NCBI RefSeq assembly: GCF_021398715.1
Contig: NZ_CP090347.1
Coordinates: forward strand, 186,001-250,000
Direction of reading: 5' to 3'
DNA from: Microbacterium binotii
GTDB lineage: Bacteria; Actinomycetota; Actinomycetes; Actinomycetales; Microbacteriaceae
Length of the DNA stretch: 64,000 nucleotides
A program made the position numbers and the translations under genes. The notes beneath the pieces were generated by a model. It was not told the origin of the DNA. It worked only from the letters and a program-made list of their open reading frames with translations, and made no database searches. Shown here piece after piece: positions 59,793-64,000 of the stretch (positions are counted from its first letter, which is position 1; the number at the start of each line of letters is the position of its first letter).

Positions 59793-61901
59793 ATGACCGA
59801 CGCCGTCGTCCGTCCCGCCAAGCCTGCGACCAACCGTCGCACTCCCGCCGGGGGTGCGCCCACCGCCGCGCACTCCGCGGCAGAGGCCTCCGAGCCCCGC
59901 ATCGACCTGCCCGCCGTGACCGAGATGCTGCTCGGCACGTGGGGCAAGACGCGCCGGGAGGCGCGCGAGATGATCAAGGATCCGGCCTTCTGGCGGATCG
60001 ACGGCCAGACGGTCGCCGAGCACCGTGACCGTGTCTTCGGTCAGCTGGGTCTCATCGTCGAGCAAGGCGTGTCGGCGCGCGCGTACCCGGTCGAGTACGG
60101 GGGGCTCGGCGACAACGGCGCGAACATCGCAGGCTTCGAGGAGCTCGTGCTCGCCGATCCGAGCCTGCAGATCAAGGCCGGCGTGCAGTGGGGGCTCTTC
60201 GGTGCCGCCATCCAGCAGCTGGGCACGAAGAAGCACCATGACAAGTGGCTCGCCGACGTGGTCACGCTGAAGCTGCCGGGTGCCTTCGCGATGACCGAGA
60301 CCGGTCACGGATCGGATGTGGCCGCGATCGGCACGACCGCGACGTACGACGCCGACACGGAGGAGTTCGTGATCCACACGCCGTTCCGCGGCGCGTGGAA
60401 GGACTACCTCGGCAACGCGGCGGTGCACGGGCGCGCGGCGACCGTCTTCGCGCAGCTGATCACCGGTGGCGTCAACTACGGCGTGCACTGCTTCTTCGTG
60501 CCGATCCGCGACGAGGCGGGCGACTTCCTGCCCGGCGTCGGCGGCGAGGACGACGGCGTCAAGGGCGGCCTCAACGGCATCGACAACGGCCGCCTGCACT
60601 TCGACCAGGTCCGCGTCCCCCGCGAGAACCTCCTCAACCGTTACGGCGACGTCGCCGCCGACGGCACGTACTCGAGCGAGATCGCGAGCCCCGGTCGCCG
60701 CTTCTTCACGATGCTCGGCGCCCTCGTGCAGGGTCGCGTCTCGCTCGACGGCGCCGCCACCACGGCCGCTGCTCTCGGACTCAAGATCGCCGTCACCTAC
60801 GCCAACCAGCGCCGCCAGTTCGATTCCGGGTCGGGGACCCCCGAGGTGACCCTGCTCGACTACGGCAAGCACCAGCGCCGGCTCCTGCCGCGTCTGGCCA
60901 CCGTCTACGCGCAGGCGTTCGCGCACGACGAGTTCCTCAAGAAGTTCGACGGCGTCTTCTCCGGCCGCACCGACACCTCGGAGGAGCGCGAAGACCTCGA
61001 GACCCTCGCCGCGGCGCTGAAGCCGCTGTCGACGTGGAACGCGCTCGACATCCTGCAGGAGTGCCGCGAGGCGAGCGGCGGCGCAGGCTTCCTCGCCGAG
61101 AACCGGCTCGTCGGACTGCGCAGCGACCTGGACGTGTACGTGACCTTCGAGGGCGACAACAACGTGCTGCTCCAGCTCGTCGGCAAGCGTCTGCTGTCGG
61201 ACTACGCCTCGCAGTTCAAGGGCAAGGATGCGGCCGCCCTCGCGCGCTTCGCCGTGGGGAGCACCGCGGGCAAGGTGTTCCACGGGGCGGGGCTCCGACA
61301 GCTCGGGCAGTCGCTCGCCGACTTCGGCTCGACCGCTCGATCGGTGGAGCTCGGGCTGCGCGAGGACCAGCAGTTCGAGCTTCTGGCGGGACGCGTGCAG
61401 CAGATGGTCGCCGACGTCGCCGCGCGCCTTCGCCCGGCGTCGAAGCTGCCCGCCGCCGAGGCCGCCGCGCTGTTCAACGAGTGCCAGTACGACCTCATCG
61501 AGGCGGCGCGTGCGCACGGCGAGCTGCTGCAGTGGGAGGCCTTCACCGACGCCGTGCACCGCATCGGCGACGACGGCACGCTGCGGGTGCTCACATGGCT
61601 GCGCGACCTCTTCGGGATGAGCCTCATCGAGAAGCACCTGTCGTGGTACCTCATCAACGGTCGCCTCTCCGCCCAGCGCGCCGGTTCCGTCTCGCGCTAC
61701 ATCGGTCGTCTGTCGGCCCGGCTCCGCCCGCACGCCCAGGATCTCGTGGATGCGTGGGGTTTCGAGCCGGAGCACATCCGCGCGCACATCGCGTCGGGTG
61801 CGGAGCAGCAGCGGCAGGACGAGGCGCACGCGTACTATGCGGAGCTGGCCGCATCCGGTGAGGCGCCGGTCTCGGAGAAGTCGCTGCAGAAGAAGCGGTG
61901 A
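59793..61901 (+). CDS. Acyl-CoA oxidase/dehydrogenase (ACOX-like)
   Basis: Large FAD enzyme of 702 residues that oxidises acyl-CoA, likely to oxygen as acyl-CoA oxidase. It has the N-terminal extension and GQLGLIVEQGVSARAYPVEYGG, FAD-domain AMTETGHGSDVAAIGTTATYD, and catalytic-domain YVTFEGDNNVLLQ with the family glutamate. The C-terminal third (residues ~520-702) is the helical ACOX extension. AAGGG lies seven bases before the ATG at 59793. Repeats at 59672-59754 suggest specific regulation. Confidence 0.93.
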   Translation: MTDAVVRPAKPATNRRTPAGGAPTAAHSAAEASEPRIDLPAVTEMLLGTWGKTRREAREMIKDPAFWRIDGQTVAEHRDRVFGQLGLIVEQGVSARAYPVEYGGLGDNGANIAGFEELVLADPSLQIKAGVQWGLFGAAIQQLGTKKHHDKWLADVVTLKLPGAFAMTETGHGSDVAAIGTTATYDADTEEFVIHTPFRGAWKDYLGNAAVHGRAATVFAQLITGGVNYGVHCFFVPIRDEAGDFLPGVGGEDDGVKGGLNGIDNGRLHFDQVRVPRENLLNRYGDVAADGTYSSEIASPGRRFFTMLGALVQGRVSLDGAATTAAALGLKIAVTYANQRRQFDSGSGTPEVTLLDYGKHQRRLLPRLATVYAQAFAHDEFLKKFDGVFSGRTDTSEEREDLETLAAALKPLSTWNALDILQECREASGGAGFLAENRLVGLRSDLDVYVTFEGDNNVLLQLVGKRLLSDYASQFKGKDAAALARFAVGSTAGKVFHGAGLRQLGQSLADFGSTARSVELGLREDQQFELLAGRVQQMVADVAARLRPASKLPAAEAAALFNECQYDLIEAARAHGELLQWEAFTDAVHRIGDDGTLRVLTWLRDLFGMSLIEKHLSWYLINGRLSAQRAGSVSRYIGRLSARLRPHAQDLVDAWGFEPEHIRAHIASGAEQQRQDEAHAYYAELAASGEAPVSEKSLQKKR

Positions 61902-61933
61902 GCGGTGTCGGCGCCCGCCGATAGCGTGGGCGG

Positions 61934-62503
61934 ATGACCGACATCCTCGTGGGAGAAGACGGCCGCGCGCGCTGCGCGTGGGCCGGTGCCGATCCCGAGT
62001 ACCTGCGCTACCACGACGAGGAGTGGGGCAGCCCGCTCCGGGGTGACCGGCCGCTGTTCGAGAAGATGAGCCTCGAGGGCTTCCAGGCCGGCCTGAGCTG
62101 GATCACCATCCTGCGCAAGCGCCCACGCTTCCGTGAGGTGTTCGCGGGCTTCGACCCGGATGCGGTCGCCGCCTTCGACGAGACCGACATCGAGCGGTTG
62201 ATGGGCGACGCCGGCATCGTGCGCAATCGGGCCAAGATCGAGGCCGTCATCGGCAACGCGCGTCTTGTTCAGGCCATGTCGCCGGGCGAGCTCGACACGC
62301 TGATCTGGTCGTTCTCGCCCGAGGCGCACGTGCCACCGGCCTCCTTCGCGGAGGTGCCGGCCACGACGGCCGAGTCGACCGCGCTCAGCAAGGAGCTGCG
62401 CCGTCGGGGGTTCCGTTTCGTCGGTCCCACGACGATGTACGCCCTGATGCAGTCAGCCGGCCTCGTCGACGACCACGTCGCCGGCTGCTGGCGCGCGGCC
62501 TGA
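61934..62503 (+). CDS. tag: DNA-3-methyladenine glycosylase I
   Basis: Repair enzyme that removes 3-methyladenine from DNA. The 189 residues show RCAWAGADPEYLRYHDEEWG at the start (Cys and His of the zinc snap, plus the catalytic-site glutamates), FEKMSLEGFQAGLSW, and the C-terminal HVAGCW with the other zinc ligands. TAGCGT ends six bases before the ATG, a probable leaderless mRNA. It follows the oxidase by 32 bp. Confidence 0.96.
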   Translation: MTDILVGEDGRARCAWAGADPEYLRYHDEEWGSPLRGDRPLFEKMSLEGFQAGLSWITILRKRPRFREVFAGFDPDAVAAFDETDIERLMGDAGIVRNRAKIEAVIGNARLVQAMSPGELDTLIWSFSPEAHVPPASFAEVPATTAESTALSKELRRRGFRFVGPTTMYALMQSAGLVDDHVAGCWRAA

Positions 62504-62510
62504 GTCGTCG

Positions 62511-62978
62511 TCAGCGGCCGGTGTCGAACAGGTGCCGGCCGGAATGGCCCAGCACCTTCACCATCACACCGCGTCGGCGAAGCTCCGCGACCGTGCGGGT
62601 CTCCTCGTCGATGTTGCGGCCGAGCGCATGCACGCTCGCCACAACGAGGACGTCGCCGCGGGTGAGGCGCCCGAACAGGCGGCTCAGGCGCTCCTCCCAC
62701 GACTCGAGGATGTCGGGGGCCGGGTGGCGGAAGCCGTCGATGGGCACCCCGAAACGCGTCAGCTCGGCGCGCTGCTCGACGACCGAGGGCATGTCGTCGC
62801 GGTTCACGACGAGGCCCACGAGGCGCGCGCCGGTCGGTCGGGCACGCCACCAGTTGCGGTCGGTCTGCAGTTCCGTGAAGCACTTGGGGCAGTCGGCCGC
62901 CGGGTGGGGCAGGTGCAGCGGCGCGGTCGCGGGATCGGCTCCCGCACCGGCGTCGGCGCCCGTCCCCTCGCTGATCAT
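62511..62978 (-). CDS. Recombinase-like protein with degenerate resolvase domain
   Basis: A 155-residue protein. Residues ~25-40 hold a CPKC pair that may bind metal. Residues ~52-150 resemble the N-terminal domain of serine recombinases (ERLSRLFGRLTRGDVLVVASVHALGRNIDEE, then LRRRGVMVKVL). The first strand, normally ARVST with the catalytic Ser, reads GLVVNRDDM, and the LxRLGRS arginine is also changed, so it is probably inactive. There is no DNA-binding C-terminal domain. GACAAT ends six bases before the ATG. Similar orphan domains are chromosomal in actinobacteria. Confidence 0.75.
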   Translation of the reverse strand: MISEGTGADAGAGADPATAPLHLPHPAADCPKCFTELQTDRNWWRARPTGARLVGLVVNRDDMPSVVEQRAELTRFGVPIDGFRHPAPDILESWEERLSRLFGRLTRGDVLVVASVHALGRNIDEETRTVAELRRRGVMVKVLGHSGRHLFDTGR

Positions 62979-63010
62979 GCGTCCATTGTCCCCCGGATCG
63001 GGTGGCGGTG

Positions 63011-64000
63011 TCACTCGGCGCCCGTCTCGTCCGACAGGCGCAGCTCGAGGCTGATCTGGTCGGCGTCGAGTTCGGCGAGAGCGTGGCGCAGTGCCGCAGT
63101 GCTGAACGACCCCGACGATCCCGCCTCGAGCAGGCGCTCGCGCATGGCGTCGATCATCTCGAGTCGCAGCTCCAGCACCTCGCGTGCGGCTGCCGTCATC
63201 TCATCGTCGGGCGGGTCCACGAGCCTCGCTCCCACTCGCGTCAGGATGCGTTCGCTGAACTCCGTTCCGTCGCGCCGGCGCAGATCGTCGTCCTGGAGTC
63301 GCTCGGATGCGGCCTCGCGCAGCACGTCGTCCAGCCGCCGCTGCTCCTCGCGCGTCGGTCCCGCGGACTCCGGCGGGATCCGGAGCAGACGCACCAGAGC
63401 GGGGAGGGTGAAGCCCTGCAGGAGCAGGCTGATGATCGCCACCATGAAGGCGACGAAGATGAGCAGCGGGCGGTGGTCGGTGCCACGCGGGAGGGTCTGC
63501 GCCGCGGCGAGGGTCACGACGCCCCGCATCCCGGCCCAGACGATGATCGTTCCGTGCTTCCACCCGAGCGGGGCGGAGCGGTAGTAGTCCAGGTCGGCAC
63601 CCAGGCGCGCGAGCCGCTTGCGGATCGACGGGATGCGGCGCATCGCCCGCTCCGGGTTCGATCTCTCGATCGGTATCGTGCCGTCGGCCATGCCCTGCAG
63701 CCTGTTGTCGACGCGTTCGATGTCGAAGCCGGCGAACCGCCGCGCTCGTCGCCCCTGCTGCCAGATCAGGAGGGCGACGTACACGCCGCGGACGGCGACG
63801 ATGATGCCGAGGGCTGATAGGGCGAGCCAGGTGCCGTGCCACAGACCGTCGTGCTCGGTCAGGTTCTTGTTGACGACGTCGGTGAGCTCCAGCCCCATGA
63901 CGAGGAAGACGCCGCCCTCGAGGACGAGCTCGATCGTGCGCCAGTTGGCCTCCTCCGACAGCCTCTGCTCGGGCGCGAATCGTCTGGCCGCGCCTTGTCC
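63011..64000 (-). CDS. Na+/H+ antiporter, CPA1 (NhaP-like), N-terminus beyond window
   Basis: C-terminal 329 residues of a monovalent cation/proton antiporter. The frame is open to the window edge (RRFAPEQRLSEEANWRTIELVLEGGVFLVMG at the visible start; a Met in that stretch is internal). Three or more spans follow, with WAGMRGVVTLAAAQTLP, the conserved CPA1 motif near the ion site. The C-terminal ~120 residues form a soluble, helical cytoplasmic tail. It ends upstream of the recombinase-like gene on the same strand. Confidence 0.92.
   Translation of the reverse strand, partial: GQGAARRFAPEQRLSEEANWRTIELVLEGGVFLVMGLELTDVVNKNLTEHDGLWHGTWLALSALGIIVAVRGVYVALLIWQQGRRARRFAGFDIERVDNRLQGMADGTIPIERSNPERAMRRIPSIRKRLARLGADLDYYRSAPLGWKHGTIIVWAGMRGVVTLAAAQTLPRGTDHRPLLIFVAFMVAIISLLLQGFTLPALVRLLRIPPESAGPTREEQRRLDDVLREAASERLQDDDLRRRDGTEFSERILTRVGARLVDPPDDEMTAAAREVLELRLEMIDAMRERLLEAGSSGSFSTAALRHALAELDADQISLELRLSDETGAE

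Overview
The window is high-GC DNA with dense genes on both strands, GTG starts, many 4-bp ATGA/GTGA overlaps, TANNNT -10 boxes and actinobacterial families (DUF3073, an SCP2-like protein, HtaA heme proteins, DtxR-type iron boxes, an Rv2578c-type radical SAM protein). Together these suggest a Gram-positive actinobacterium, most likely Microbacteriaceae and close to Microbacterium. That placement is inference from gene content and style; no rRNA or tRNA gene is visible. No intact insertion sequence, prophage or CRISPR array was seen, and no gene-free stretch exceeds 300 bp. The region reads as core chromosome.

Layout. 1-1.8 kb: end of an ABC exporter gene, then purQ and purS. 1.9-7.9 kb: a beta-glucoside operon (lipoprotein binding protein, two permeases, GH1 beta-glucosidase, LacI regulator) behind a promoter with three operator copies. 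7.9-16.1 kb: uracil permease, purC, a PadR-MFS pair, a small lipoprotein, a small membrane protein divergent from an XRE regulator, purD and an SCP2-like gene. 16.1-22.6 kb: heme acquisition locus (HtaA protein, HmuT, HmuU, HmuV, large HtaA/Ig-like surface protein) with two DtxR boxes. 22.7-28.9 kb: purM, purF, DUF3073, UspA and a PadR-DUF4097 pair. 29-40 kb: methyltransferase, Rho-N/topoisomerase IB pair, paired fluoride channels, RND exporter, DUF998 protein, aldose epimerase and a repeat-rich DEAD-box helicase with a structured leader. 40-51.5 kb: radical SAM protein, VanY peptidase, acyl-CoA dehydrogenase, and an ECF transporter/siderophore-interacting-protein cluster with one broken and one intact YkoE-type S component. 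51.5-64 kb: DUF3516 helicase, GH3 lipoprotein, DUF1697 protein, RecQ, a GNAT-GH16 fusion, acyl-CoA oxidase, Tag glycosylase, a degenerate recombinase-like protein and a CPA1 antiporter running off the edge.

How the genes work together. Six purine genes (purS, Q, C, D, M, F) lie in 26 kb but in separate units, and purL is not beside purQ. Two iron-related loci carry DtxR boxes: the hmu-type heme locus and the ecfA-ecfT-sip cluster, whose own S component is disrupted while an intact homologue sits just upstream with a TetR gene.

Two window-wide patterns stand out. At least 17 genes have a TANNNT-like -10 box ending exactly six bases before the start codon, the layout expected for leaderless mRNAs; this settles several start choices. 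The octamer GGATGCGG/CCGCATCC recurs in both orientations, often inside codons. Several different dispersed inverted repeats occupy intergenic spaces, and two of these families have two copies each in the window.
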